This document shows positions 23,672-34,797 of a stretch of 64,000 nt of DNA, piece after piece (position 1 is the stretch's first letter; every line of letters begins with the position of its first letter). Made by a program: the position numbers and the translations under genes. The notes under the pieces were generated by a model. The model saw only the letters and a program-made list of their open reading frames with translations. It searched no databases and had not been told where the DNA came from. The stretch spans positions 8,361,501 to 8,425,500 of the forward strand of contig NC_070560.1 in NCBI RefSeq assembly GCF_026914185.1, in the 5' to 3' direction. The DNA is from Puccinia triticina (Eukaryota > Basidiomycota > Pucciniomycetes > Pucciniales > Pucciniaceae).

Positions 23672-24515
23672 TGTAAAGTTTGAGGCAACTAAGAGTGCAT
23701 TTCCAATTAGATTCTACTATCGAAAACTATGTACAGTGCAATATAATCTAATCTTTGTGAGAGAGAGACAAAAGAAGTGATAGGTACCTAAGAGCAGGAC
23801 GTGTCGTCTGCTTCTTGGTTGGGTCTGAGGGTTGATCGCCGGTGAAGTCGGCGGGGCTTTAGAGATAAAAAAATGGTTTGACCGAAGGATGAACAGTCTG
23901 GATGGGATCTGTCTGTCTGAGTCTAAGTCAGTATATATCGTTTGTCTTTCTTATCTGGAACAGCAGGGGTATTACCTGTCTGTCTGTCGAGAATGGCTGG
24001 TCTCTTTTGAGCAGCTTATTGATCCTTTTCTGATGATGTCGGTCGATGCCTATGTGCAATTGTAATTGCCGCATCAGACCGAGACTTCTAAGGTGACAAT
24101 CTGGGATCTAAGTGGACCACTTACTTAATAGTATTAAGGCTTGTGCTGGTGGCTAATTCGGGCGAGGTTATTCTATGAGCAAGTGAGCTATGTGCGAAAT
24201 TGGGACGACTGATTAGCCTGAGGTCTGGTCTGACAGGCAAAAACAGCTCCTTAAATACTCACGAGTCCACCTTGTGGGTCGTCTCGCTCGCCTTGAGCCG
24301 TTCGCCGTTCCCGGTGGGTCGCGAGGCTTGGGGCCATCCCCTTGGTGATTGGTGGCTTGCACCATCGCCATTATCTGGAAGGGGGAGGCTGATGTTTAGT
24401 GACATCTCCTGGATGCACAGAGTCTGAGACAGTGCGGCTTACCTTGCAGTGCAAGATAGCTAGTATCTCCCTTGCTACGCTTCGATGAAGCTGCGACAGG
24501 TTTGATACTCTGACA
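23672..24515 (-). repeat. Copia-3 3' LTR
   Basis: 844 bp, near-identical to the 28598-29441 copy. It follows the pol C-terminus on the minus strand. No clear polypurine tract is visible just upstream, which is unusual for Copia. Confidence 0.96.
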
Positions 24516-27500
24516 GGCTGGGGTGCTTTGAGTCGGTAGGCAAGAAGCAGCTGATTCTGGAGCAGCTACACCGATGGCAGCCAACAATCTTCTGATCGTG
24601 CATCTTCCAGTTGGCTTCGTCAGAAAGTCTGCAAAGTTGGTTTCGGTTCTGATGTAGCGAAGCTTGATCTTGCTGGTGGTAATCAATTCTCGGACAAAGT
24701 GTAGCCTAATGTCCATGTGTTTGGTTCTGAATCCGTTTTGAGAGATCTCGCTGCGAGCTAAGTCTATCGCGCCTTGGTTGTCGACGCCGACCGGAATGTT
24801 TGTTGGTGTGTAGCCTAGATTGATTTCTGATATTAGGCATGTGAGCCAGGCAATTTCTCTGCCTAGGTCGGAGAGAGCCTTGTATTTGGCTTCAGTCGAC
24901 GATAACGAGATGGTGGCTTGTCGACTGGCCTTCCAAGAGAGTACTTGTTTGCTGGTGAGAATGACATAGCCAGTTGCCGATCTTCTTGTGTCCGGGCAGT
25001 TGCCCCAGTCAGAGTCAACATTTGCACTGATCGAGAGGCTGGGTTCTTTGGTGAAGACAAGCCCCACTTGTTTGGTACCGGACAGGTAGCGAAACACCTG
25101 CTCGGCCGCTCGATAGTGCTGAATACTGGGGGTCTCAAGATGCTGTGATAGGACGCTGACCGCATAGGAAATTTCCGGGCGTGTGAGCACGCTGAGGTAG
25201 TTGAGGGAGCCGACAATAGCACGATAATTGGTGCCGAGGCTTTTCAGCTGTTGTGGCTTTCTTCAGATGTGTCTTGGGGTTGAGAGCGCACGACGCTGGC
25301 GGGGCTGTGTCAAGACCGAATTCGATTAACTTTCGCTCAACGTATTGAGTTTGGTGGATGTGGAGACCAGTTGGGCTTCTGTCGATGTTCATTCCCAGCA
25401 GGAACTCAGCGGCACCGAGATACTTGATGTCGAATTCTTGCTCAATTTCTTTCTTGAATGCAAGGGGATCACGACTGACGATGACCAAGTCATCGACGTG
25501 CGCGTAGATCCAGGTGGCTGGTTGAGAGGGCAGTTCGGGTCGATGGAAAACACAGGGATCGGAGACTGCTGCTTTGAAGCTGACAGACTCGAGGAAGGCG
25601 CTGAGGCGCTTGTACCAAACAAGAGATGCTTGCTTTAAGCCATAGATGGCTTTGCGCAGCTCGAAAATCGTACCAGGTGGGCATGGGTAGCCTTGCGGTG
25701 GGAGTAGGGTGACTGTGTCCGTGAGAGGGCAGGTGAGGAAGGCGCTACGAACATCCAATTGATGGATTAGCAGATCGTTGTTCACCGCGAAAGAAAGCAG
25801 CAATCGGAGCAAAGCCGTTTTGCCTGTGGGAGCGTATTTTAACTCAAAATTAACGCCAAATGTCTGGCGAAATCCTTGAGCGCATATTCGCGCCTTGTAT
25901 TCTAAGATCTGATTGTCAGCACCCAACTTCTTGCGGTACGCCCAAGTGGATGCTATGGGTGAGTCTTCAGGTTTACGGGGTCGTTCGACCCAGACTTGAT
26001 GTTTTTTCATATTATTGATCTCTTTGAGTTCAGCCTCCATCCAGTGTTGCTTCTCCGCGCTCATCATCGCCATGTTGTGCGATTTCGGATCAATGGTGAC
26101 GGATATGTAGCAAGCCTGTTGGCGTGTGCGCCCTCCGGGTATGATGTTGTGCTCATCAATGGCGCTTTCTATCGGCTTTCCAGGTCTGAATCCTTGAACA
26201 TATACCCAGCGTTTTCCAGGCTCAGGGCTGATTGGATGGTCAATGGTCTCATCTTCTGGTTCAGCTTGTGCATCTTCTTGGATCTTCTCGACTTCATCAA
26301 AGGGAAGTACCGGGTCTGACTGAAAGATTGGGAGTGTGCCCTCGTCCCTTTGGGGAGAAACGTTAACGCTCCTGTTAAGAGCTTGACAGGCTGGGAAGTT
26401 GTTCTTGTCGAATTCCACTTGCCTGGAACAGATGACCTTTTGATCAGAGTGACGAAGCACTCTGCAGGACAAGAGGTCATTGGAGTAGCCAAGAAATGAC
26501 CCGTCCCAGGCAATAGCGTCAAACTTTTCATCGCGATTAGCTTTTGGTTTCAGGGCCCACGCTCTGCAACCGAAGGGCTTGAGGAAGTGAGGATTGGGCT
26601 TCTGTTTGAGAAAGAGCTGAATAGGCGGACAGCGACTCTTGGCGAGGGAAGGAAGACAATTGGTGGTGTTGGCAGCTGTGATTACTGCTTCGCCCCACCA
26701 CTCTGCTGCCATGTTGGATTGAATTAACATGCAGCGGGTCATTTTGATGATCGTCCGATTGGCCCGCTCCGCGATGCCGTTGTGTTGCGGAGTGTAAGGG
26801 GGAGAGACGTTGTGCTGTATGCCTTCCTCCTGGAGTACGTCACCAAGTGCCTTGTTGCAGAATTCACCGCCGCCGTTGGTGACCAGCTTCTTGATTTGGT
26901 TACCGGTCTGTTTCTCGAAGAACGTCTTGTAGTCGAGGATCGCCTTGGTGGCATCTGATTTTTCCGACAGGAGACTGATGTTAATAAATCCCGTGTGCTG
27001 ATCTACTAATGTGAGAAAGTAGCGGGCACCGCCATTGGTGGCTGGGCTGATTGGACCCACTAGGTCACCATGGATGACTTCAAGTGATTTTCCAGTCGGG
27101 CTGAAGTGCCCTTTGAATGGCAGTTTCGTCATCTTTCCTTTTTGACAGGTGTCACACGGAATCTTGCTGGCCATGAGCATGGGATTGTCAACGATGGATT
27201 GAATACGGGCCGCACTGGCGTGGCCGAGTCTTCTGTGCCACATCATGAAGTCGCTTGATGAGGCAGTTGTAGCTAGGGCTTTTGCCGATTTGGGTTGAAG
27301 ACCAACGACTTCGAAGAGGTTCTTGCTTGTGTCTACGCAAATGGTGTGTCGACCATTGAGAGTGATGAACATTATGCCGCTTTCAGCTACGATGTCGGCC
27401 TTTTCTTTGATGAGTTGTGCGAACGACACGAGGTTGGTGGACAGGTTTGGGACGTATAACAAGTCATGGAGGGTGATCATCGTGTTGTCCTTGAGCATTA

Positions 27501-28527
27501 GCCGAGCCGTGCCTTTCCTCGTTGCCATGAGGCTCGCAGTTTCTCTTCCAGAGCCCGTAAGAATGTAGACAAGCGTAGGTTCGGATTCCGTGAAGAAGTC
27601 CAGCGAGTTGAACATATGCTGACTTGCTCCAGAGTCGAGGATAACGGAGTCACGACTGGTTTTCTCACTGCTGGTGTGGTATGCGTAGTGCTCTCTTGGA
27701 CCAGGGTTGGATGGATTGGCTTCTGCCGCTGTGGTATTGTAGGTCACGGCTTTCGCTCTTTTGACTGGTCTGAGCTCTGGATGGATCGTCCAGCATTGAC
27801 TCTCCTCATGTGCTGCATCGGGGTTGTGTTTTCCGCCTTTGCAGCTGACGTAGGGTCTCTTCCTGTTTTGCGCGGTTGTGGCCAGGGCCAGGCTATGAGT
27901 GGTGCTCGCCGATCAAAGTTGACTTTTGCCAGATTTGACCGAGTCATGATTGGCAATTTGTCTGAGTTTTGAGATCAACAGGAATGGGTTCTTAAGCGTG
28001 TCGATGTCGCCAAGCAGTTGCTCCATGAGGGCAGGGCGCTGATCAGTGAGTTTCTCCATGATCGTGACGCTGACAAGTTCCTGCATCACGTTGACTCCGA
28101 TGGTTGAGATTTCGGCGAGCGCTGCTTCGACTTTCAGCAGGTACTTGAGCAGATCATCGTCAAAAGTTATGCGACTGTAGTTGACCCAGACCCTATAGAT
28201 ACCGTAGATGTTTGCAGCGGCGTAGTTCTCTTTGATGCGCTTCCAAATCTTGAAGGGGTCTCGTCCGCATATAGTCGCAAGGCTGTTGAAGATCTCCGGT
28301 ATGATTTTAGAGCTGAAGATTAGCCAGACTTCGAGGATGTGGCTCTTGACTTTCTTGGTGGCTTCCGCTGGGTTGTCTATTTCTTTCTTGCAAATGTACC
28401 ACAACTTCTTGTACTCGAGGTACGCGTGCATTGTGTGGTGCCAGACGGTGTAGTTGTTTCCGTTGAAGGTCGGGATGGTAATGATCTCCTTCTTGTCCTT
28501 TTTGCTTGCGGTAGAGTTGCTAGACAT
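24396..28527 (-). pseudogene. Copia-3 Gag-Pol, frameshifted
   Basis: Gag starts at 28527 (MSSNSTASKKDK) and is intact to about 27913. The knuckle region continues in another frame (27956-27744). Pol from 27747 has protease (DSGASQHMF), integrase (MWHRRLGHAS, CDTCQKGKMT, GDLVGPISPA, HNGIAERANRT) and RT (QLDVRSAFLTC, AIYGLKQASLVWY, AHVDDLVIVS). A frameshift near 25235 moves RT into the frame that contains the RNase H end (24516-25190: SLSSTEAKYKAL, ADFLTKP). Integrase reads VTNGGGEF where the family has TDNGGEF, so the second catalytic Asp is missing. The frame runs into the LTR. Confidence 0.93.
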
Positions 28528-28583
28528 GTCGAACGTCCTGCTCCTTGTTGCTGTTGAGGTGGATTGAGGTTAACTCGTCGAGT

Positions 28584-28597
28584 CAAGACTGTAAATC
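28584..28597 (-). promoter_or_regulatory. Copia-3 primer-binding site matching tRNA-Tyr anticodon arm
   Basis: The plus strand reads CAAGACTGTAAATC directly next to the 5' LTR. This equals the anticodon arm of eukaryotic tRNA-Tyr(GUA), known from yeast as CAAGACUGUAAAUCUUG, so the genomic RNA is complementary to an internal part of spliced t-RNA-Tyr. Internal tRNA-Tyr priming is inferred by analogy with the half-tRNA-Met mechanism of copia and Ty5. Confidence 0.75.
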
Positions 28598-29441
28598 TGT
28601 AAAGTTTGAGGCAACTAAGAGTGCATTTCCAATTAGATTCTACTATTGAAAACTATGTACAGTGAAATATAATCTAATCTTTGTGAGAGAGAGACAAAAG
28701 AAGTGATAGGTACCTAAGAGCAGGACGTGTCGTCTGCTTCTTGGTTGGGTCTGAGGGTTGATCGCCGGTGAAGTCGGCGGGGCTTTAGAGATAAAAAAAT
28801 GGTTTGACCGAAGGATGGACAGTCTGGATGGGATCTGTCTGTCTGAGTCTAAGTCAGTATATATCATTTGTCTTTCTTATCTGGAACAGCAGGGGTATTA
28901 CCTGTCTGTCTGTCGAGAATGGCTGGTCTCTTTTGAGCAGCTTATTGATCCTTTTCTGATGATGTCGGTCGATGCCTATGTGCAATTGTAATTGCCGCAT
29001 CAGACCGAGACTTCTAAGGTGACAATCTGGGATCTAAGTGGACCACTTACTTAATAGTATTAAGGCTTGTGCTGGTGGCTAATTCGGGCGAGGTTATTCT
29101 ATGAGCAAGTGAGCTATGTGCGAAATTGGGACGACTGATTAGCCTGAGGTCTGGTCTGACAGGCAAAAACAGCTCCTTAAATACTCACGAGTCCACCTTG
29201 TGGGTCGTCTCGCTCGCCTTGAGCCGTTCGCCGTTCCCGGTGGGTCGCGAGGCTTGGGGCCATCCCCTTGGTGATTGGTGGCTTGCACCATCGCCATTAT
29301 CTGGAAGGGGGAGGCTGATGTTTAGTGACATCTCCTGGATGCACAGAGTCTGAGACAGTGCGGCTTACCTTGCAGTGCAAGATAGCTAGTATCTCCCTTG
29401 CTACGCTTCGATGAAGCTGCGACAGGTTTGATACTCTGACA
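28598..29441 (-). repeat. Copia-3 5' LTR
   Basis: 844 bp with TG..CA ends, followed on the plus strand by the TSD TCAAC. Confidence 0.96.
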
Positions 29442-31992
29442 TCAACCTTCTTCTTCCTTTTTTCCTTCCCATGCCCCTCATATCATGTCTTCGGTTCATT
29501 CATCAGACTCTACCGACCCTCCACCTTTTTCCTCTGCTACTTCTTCCCTCCAGCTTTCTTCTTCCAAACCGTCTGTTTCAGTTTCTTCTAAATCTCTCTC
29601 TGATGAAATCAACGGCGATAATGCCATTCAATCCAATGCTTTTGGTGCAAAGAGCACAGCGAGAGGCGCCTCGGCAAATGATCCTTTAATTACTCCTTTC
29701 GAAAGGATCTATCCTTCGTCTTGGAGACCCGAGTCGCTGACAGAATCAGAGAAAGTTTTACTCTTCTGGCACCGCATCTTCGGGCATGTCAGCCTGAGGA
29801 AGATCAGATCACTGGTCAAACAGAAGCTGGGTTTTGGTCTGCCGTCTGACCTGCCACCGGGGAAGATCCATTGCCCGGTGTGCGTGATCACAAAAAGTAC
29901 AAGCCTGAATCCACTCACCAGTACGATGAGGAATCCGGGCAGGTTGAAAATACTTTGCACCGATCTGATGGGGCCTTTCCCGGTTGAATCGGTGGACGGT
30001 GCAAAGTACCTTCTTACGCTCAGGGATGTAGCGACTGGTTACTCTTATGTGAGGAGCCTGAAGGTCAAATCAGAGGCTAATGACGTCCTCATGGAGATTA
30101 TTCGCAAACTGGAGAAAAAAACTGGAGACTCCGTAAAAATTCTTCGCAGCGACAACGGCGGTGAATTCGCGAACAAGGCTTTCAATGTTTTTCTTAAGGA
30201 AAAGGGTATCATCGCAGAACGCTCCTTGCCTTATCACCATTACCAAAACGGTGTCGTGGAGCGCTTCAATAGGACAGTGGCAGATATGGGGCGCACTGTC
30301 TTAAGTGACAGTCAACTTCCGCGAACTTTTTGGAACTATGCCTTCTTGTGGGCGAATCATGTTCTCAACCGTGTTCCAAATAAATCCAGCAAAGGCAAGA
30401 CACCCTATGAAGCAATGTTCAACAGGCCTCCGAACTTCACGACATTCAGAATCTTTGGGTCAAAAGCCTTTATCCATGTTCCCCCAGAGAAAAGAGATAA
30501 ACTTGACAATCGAGTGCAAGAGGCATATGTTGTGGCCCATCTCAAAGCCAGTAAGGGCTGGCTATTCTATTTGCCAGCAGAGAACAAGTTTGTTTCATCG
30601 GCGATGGTGCGTTTCGTGGATAGCATCCCAAGAGTCACCATCCCGTTGCAGAAACAGCCGGTACCGGAATCAAAGACTCCTGGAGGAAAAATGTCTTTAG
30701 AATTTATTGCTAGGCAAATAGTTCTTGGGAACTTTGTCAATGAATTTGAATTCAAGAATCAGGAACTTCTTGTGGACGCTGTTCTCCAATCCTGTGCCTT
30801 CTATGGAGTGGACATGCCAAAAACGTACAAGCAGGCGATGAAGTCGGAGAACAAAGCTGATTGGGCGAATGCAATAGCGGAGGAACTTTCCAATCTACAG
30901 CAGATGGACGTATGGGTCTCTCGGCCTATGCCTGCGGGCACCAAGCCACTTGATGGTTGCTGGGTTTTTGCAAAGAAGACCGGGGCTGATGGGGTGTCAT
31001 GCCGTTTTAAAGCCCGCTATGTAGCCAAAGGCTTCAGACAGATAGCGGGAAAGGATTTCAATGCCACCTTTGCACCTACGGCTACTTTATTCTCCTTGCG
31101 CCTGTTGCTCACTATTGCGGCAAGGTTCAACTGGCCAGTCCATGGCTTTGACTTCGTTGCTGCCTACCTCAATTCACCTATTGATGAGGAAATCTGGGTG
31201 AAGCCGCCAGAAGGTGTTTCAGTTCCCAAGGGTCATGGTTTTCTACTCAAGAAGGCACTGTATGGTACGCGTCAAGCGGCCCGATGTTGGTGGCTCCACC
31301 TGAGGGCGATACTAGATAAGCTCGGCTACTCGCCGTCACAGTATGATAATAGCCTATACATCCTACGTCACAAGAAAGAGGCGGGGGTGATCTGGATCCA
31401 TGTGGACGACGGAGTGGTGACAGCTTCGAGTGAAGCTTTGATCAGGAAGCTGGAATCCGACCTCAAAGATGTTCTAAAAATCAAATGGAGCCAGGAACTG
31501 GATTCCATTGTGGGCCTCAGCATAGAGAGGACCGCAAGTGGATTTATTCTTAGCCAGCCAAAGCTCTCCAAAACCATCATTGATGGGCAATGGGACGGCA
31601 CGCAGACGGCAAAGACTCCCCTCCCTCCAAATTTCAATGCGGCGACAGAGGATGGGGACCCTGCATCTTCCTTGAAATATCTTCACATTTTGGGTATGTT
31701 CAGTTATCTGGCAGTTGGTACACGACCAGATATCGCTTTTGCGGTTGACTATCTGGCGCGTTTCTCTGCCAAAACGAGCGTTACGCACTGGAAAGGCCTG
31801 AGACATCTAGTGAACTATTTGGCAGGATCTACTGAACAACGTCTTTGTCTATTTCCCAAAAATGATCCCAACACTGCAAGAAAAACTCTAGAAACTGCTT
31901 GCAGTTGAGATGCAGCAAGCTTCAACCAAGCTTCAGCTCAAGCTGGAGTCAAGCACACAAATTCCGTGCTGGTGCACCTTGAGTGTGTACCT

Positions 31993-32208
31993 CACTGCCA
32001 GCATAATTGGCTGGGATGAATTCATCCCAGTTTAACTGGGATGCACTCAACCAATTTAAAATGGGTTGATCTCATCCAATGAAATATAAACCCAAGGGGG
32101 GTACCTTGGATTTATATTTCATCAGTTAAGATCAACCAAGTTTAAATCGGTTGAGTTCATCTCAGTTTAACTGGGATAACCTCAACCCAGCCAATTATGC
32201 TGGCAGTG
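31993..32208. mobile_element. Foldback MITE nested in the CACTA-like element, TSD CCT
   Basis: A 216-bp near-perfect palindrome, starting CACTGCCAGCATAATTGG and ending in its reverse complement, is flanked by CCT (31990-31992 and 32209-32211). The arms are about 100 bp around a centre near GGGGTACC. It shares CACTG ends and a 3-bp duplication with its host element. Confidence 0.92.
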
Positions 32209-32346
32209 CCTTGTTCAACATCTCAATGTTGAACCTACTGTAGTGCTCATGCAGTAGGCTGAGGCAAATGAGCACCCCTGAGCACCCTTTTATTTAATTT
32301 TATTAAAGAATCCATGCACCATTGAATCCAGCCAGAATAACATAAA

Positions 32347-32880
32347 CAGTGTATGTACACATGAAAGGGACATGTACAGATGAAAGAAATATGTACACAT
32401 GAAAGGGGAATGTGAGGAGGTGTATTAACACATAAAAGGGATATGTACACATGATGAAAGGGGTATCTATGCATGAAAGGGGTATTTATGCATGAAAGGG
32501 GTATGTGCAGTAAGGGGTTTTTGCACACATGAAAGGGGTATGTACAACTGAATGATAAAAGGGAATTGAAAGGGATCTAAAAAACTTAAAGGGGACATGT
32601 AAACATGAAAGGGTCATGAACACATGATGAAAGGGGTATGTACACATTTTGAAAGGGATACATGCACATCAAAGGGATATACACACATTAAAGGGGTATG
32701 TGTGCATAAAGGGCTATGTACACATTATGAAAGGGGTGAATGCATACAAAAGGGATATATGCACATGAAAGGGGTATGTGCACATGAAAGGGGTATGTGC
32801 ACATGAAAGGGGTATGTGTACATGAAAGGGGTATGTGCACATGAAAGGGGAATTTGAACTTGAAAGGGGGATTTGCACAG
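32347..32880. repeat. Minisatellite of about 18-20 bp, ACATGAAAGGGGTATGTGC
   Basis: More than twenty diverged copies of ACATGAAAGGGGTATGTGC and related units occur in tandem. The last copies before 32850 are the most uniform. Apparent short frames on both strands are products of the repeat. Confidence 0.9.
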
Positions 32881-33709
32881 GTATCAACTCCTGTACTTAG
32901 TTTTTTGTACCTTAGACTCTTGCATAAATTGGACAATGTGCATGGAATCAACCAGTGCTTGATTCTTGCATGAGGCACAGCTTGCCTTGAGATCTTGCAT
33001 CTCAACTGCAAGCAGTTTCTAGATTTTTTCTTGCAGTGCAAGGCGTTAAAAAACTTCTGCGACGCGTCATGGGGCGGCGAGTTCTCCAGATCGTCTTTTG
33101 GTGTGCTGGTTGAGTTTATTGGTTGCCCGGTTCTTTGGGTAGCTCGGAGGCAGGCGTTGGTCGCGGCGTCGACATGCCATGCGGAATACATGGCGCTGGG
33201 GGCCGCAACAAGACACACATTGTGGGTAAGGCATCTTCTAAAAGACATTCTCAAGGCCGATTTCGTGGGTCACATTCATTGTGACAATCAGTCAGCAGTG
33301 AAGGTTGGGACAGACGACGCCGCAAACAAGCATACCAGGCATACTGATAGAGATTTCTACATTACTAATGAGGCCCTTTACCGCAAGCTGACAACTTTAA
33401 CTTGGGTCCCAACCAGTGAGCAAAAGGCGGACATCTTCACGAAGAGTCTTCCCCCCGAGCTGTTTAGGAAGATGAGAGGTTTTCTTTTTAGGGCAACTTT
33501 TTCTTCTCTTTTATCTCTCATGATTTTTTTTTTCTTCTCTTTTATCTCTCATGATTTATCTTTTTTCTTTTTCTCTTTCTGCAGCTGTTTCTCGAGTCAG
33601 TTTTGTCATGACATACATTTTTTTTTACTCTTTCTTCTTTTTTTTTCTATCATTTCTTTTCAAAAATTTCTTTTGTAGATAGGGTCTCGCGGCTAGGCGA
33701 GGGGGTGGC

Positions 33710-33841
33710 TGTTGTAACCTAACCACTTAGGTTACAGTTAGTGACACTCGCCTACCCGGAGACCATAGTTATGCCTTTGGAGAATAAGCTGCAGAGCTTA
33801 TTCTCCGCTCCACTACGTTATTCATCACTTTTGTCACATCA
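33710..33841 (+). repeat. Copia-2 3' LTR
   Basis: 132 bp, preceded by a purine-rich tract (GGCGAGGGGGTGGC) and followed by the TSD AGTTT. It differs from the 5' LTR by CG to TG in the second hairpin. Confidence 0.96.
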
Positions 33842-33846
33842 AGTTT

Positions 33847-33892
33847 GGGATCCTGTGATCCTTCTTGTGACACCCTCAAGGGGGGGGTTACA
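33847..33892. repeat. Gypsy G-family LTR, copy 2, right part
   Basis: After removal of Copia-2 this joins 20475-20765. It holds GGATCCTGTGATCC, TTGTGACACCC and a G run and ends GGGTTACA, matching the end of the solo LTR copy 3. Confidence 0.88.
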
Positions 33893-34797
33893 CTTAGCCA
33901 CCCTTGCTGCACTACGGTAACTACCAATAAAGTCATGCACAAGAGTGAAGTTGGACCAAATGAATGCAGCAAAATATGCTATATCATGATGTGATGAAAA
34001 GAAGTTCTTACACTGGCACACAGGGGGAAAGGGGGGTGCCGTGGAAGGCGATCCAGCAAAAGTGGTAAGTTTGAGTCATTTTGGAAAACTATGTATGTAT
34101 CCCTTGTTCCCAGTCGTGGAGGATGAACCTACCAATTTAGTTGTCAAATCAAATTGGTGTGATTGATAACACGAAATCTTCAGGGTATTATTCCCTTGCT
34201 TAGCGCGATGATTTAGTACAGGTCGGAGCTCAATATGAACAAACGTGCCAGCATGTAGAGTGGGATCTTAACTCAAAATGAAAAATCACATAAATATCTA
34301 TGTAGCCAATGAATGCGAATGGAAGGGTGGGGAGGGGTTAAAAAACAACCTGGATACATTTAATACAACGATTAGGTTTACAACCGTTTCAGTTCGCGAT
34401 GACATAGTTAGTGCACGGAATATCAACCTAATGACATACAGCTCTGTCGGGGAGAGACTAAAAAGTGGAAGCTATAAGAAGTGATAGCAAATTTTGAGAA
34501 GTATTGAACATGCGGAGGAGTTTTGATGGGATGCTTGAGTGCGTAACAAGGGAAACGGAGCACAGTTGGATGAGAGTGGAGTGAAAATGTTGGTTGATTG
34601 ACGAAAGACGGACTGAGGATGTGCCTCCCAGGTGTAACTGGAATGATGTCAAGGCGAAATTTAATGTCTATGGTGAATTTGAATTGGAAATGACTTAAGC
34701 TGGTTGTTGAAGGGCTCGACATGCTGGTTTGATGATAGAGGTCGGATATGACCAGCATGTTGAAGATGATTTTACAACGCTATAACTAGCTTTCTTA
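33893..34797. other. 3' flank of the SNG1-like gene; nothing further seen
   Basis: The first sequence right of the transposon cluster. Short frames on both strands have no recognisable domain. Part of it should be the 3' untranslated region of the minus-strand gene that ends at 34798. Confidence 0.5.

Larger units (their letters stand above)
23672..29441 (-). mobile_element. Copia-3: complete, recent LTR retrotransposon with TSD TCAAC
   Basis: Two 844-bp LTRs (23672-24515 and 28598-29441) run from TGTAAAG to TCTGACA on the plus strand and differ at about four positions by eye, two of them CpG transitions. TCAAC flanks the element on both sides (23667-23671 and 29442-29446). It lies in reverse orientation within the protease-integrase spacer of Copia-2. 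The near identity of its LTRs makes it one of the youngest insertions here, yet its coding region already has frameshifts and a lost integrase Asp. Confidence 0.97.
31872..33038. mobile_element. CACTA-like non-autonomous DNA transposon, TSD CAA
   Basis: The element starts CACTGCAAGAAAAA and ends with its reverse complement; inverted repeats extend about 44 bp (matching TCTAGAAACTGCTTGCAG and GTTGAGATGCA on both sides). It is flanked by the 3-bp duplication CAA (31869-31871 and 33039-33041). CACT(A/G) ends with 3-bp duplications are diagnostic for the CACTA/EnSpm superfamily. It has no transposase; its interior is a foldback MITE and a minisatellite. Removal joins the Copia-2 RT and RNase H in frame. 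Confidence 0.9.
21418..33678 (+). pseudogene. Copia-2 Gag-Pol polyprotein, twice interrupted
   Basis: Gag starts at 21418 with a Pro-rich N-terminus, a capsid-like region and a CCHC knuckle (CWGCGDAAHYVWDC, about 22755-22800). Protease has DSGATHHLTGE (near 23290). In-frame TGAs occur at 23428-23430 and 23515-23517. After the Copia-3 insertion the same frame resumes at 29447 and runs into integrase (HRIFGH..., CPVCVITK, TDLMGPF, RSDNGGEF, QNGVVERFNRT), RT (FDFVAAYLNSP, ALYGTRQAARCWW, IHVDDGVVTAS), and is cut at 31871 by the CACTA-like element. It resumes in frame at 33042 with RNase H (CDASWGGEFSR, STCHAEYMAL, KADIFTKSL). The two TGAs both fit CGA. Confidence 0.95.
20766..33841 (+). mobile_element. 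Copia-2: complete LTR retrotransposon with TSD AGTTT, hosting two insertions
   Basis: The element is bounded by 132-bp LTRs (20766-20897 and 33710-33841) that differ by one visible base (TTCGG versus TTTGG) and is flanked by AGTTT (20761-20765 and 33842-33846). It disrupts Gypsy G LTR copy 2. Its own coding region is split by Copia-3 (23672-29441) and by a CACTA-like element (31872-33038). Removing both with one target copy each yields a continuous gag-pol frame apart from two TGA codons. Confidence 0.97.

Noticed and set aside
32624..32806. Cys-rich repeat peptide from the minisatellite (and 32247-32528, minus)
   Set aside because: Pure translation of the 18-20 bp repeat; open in several frames.
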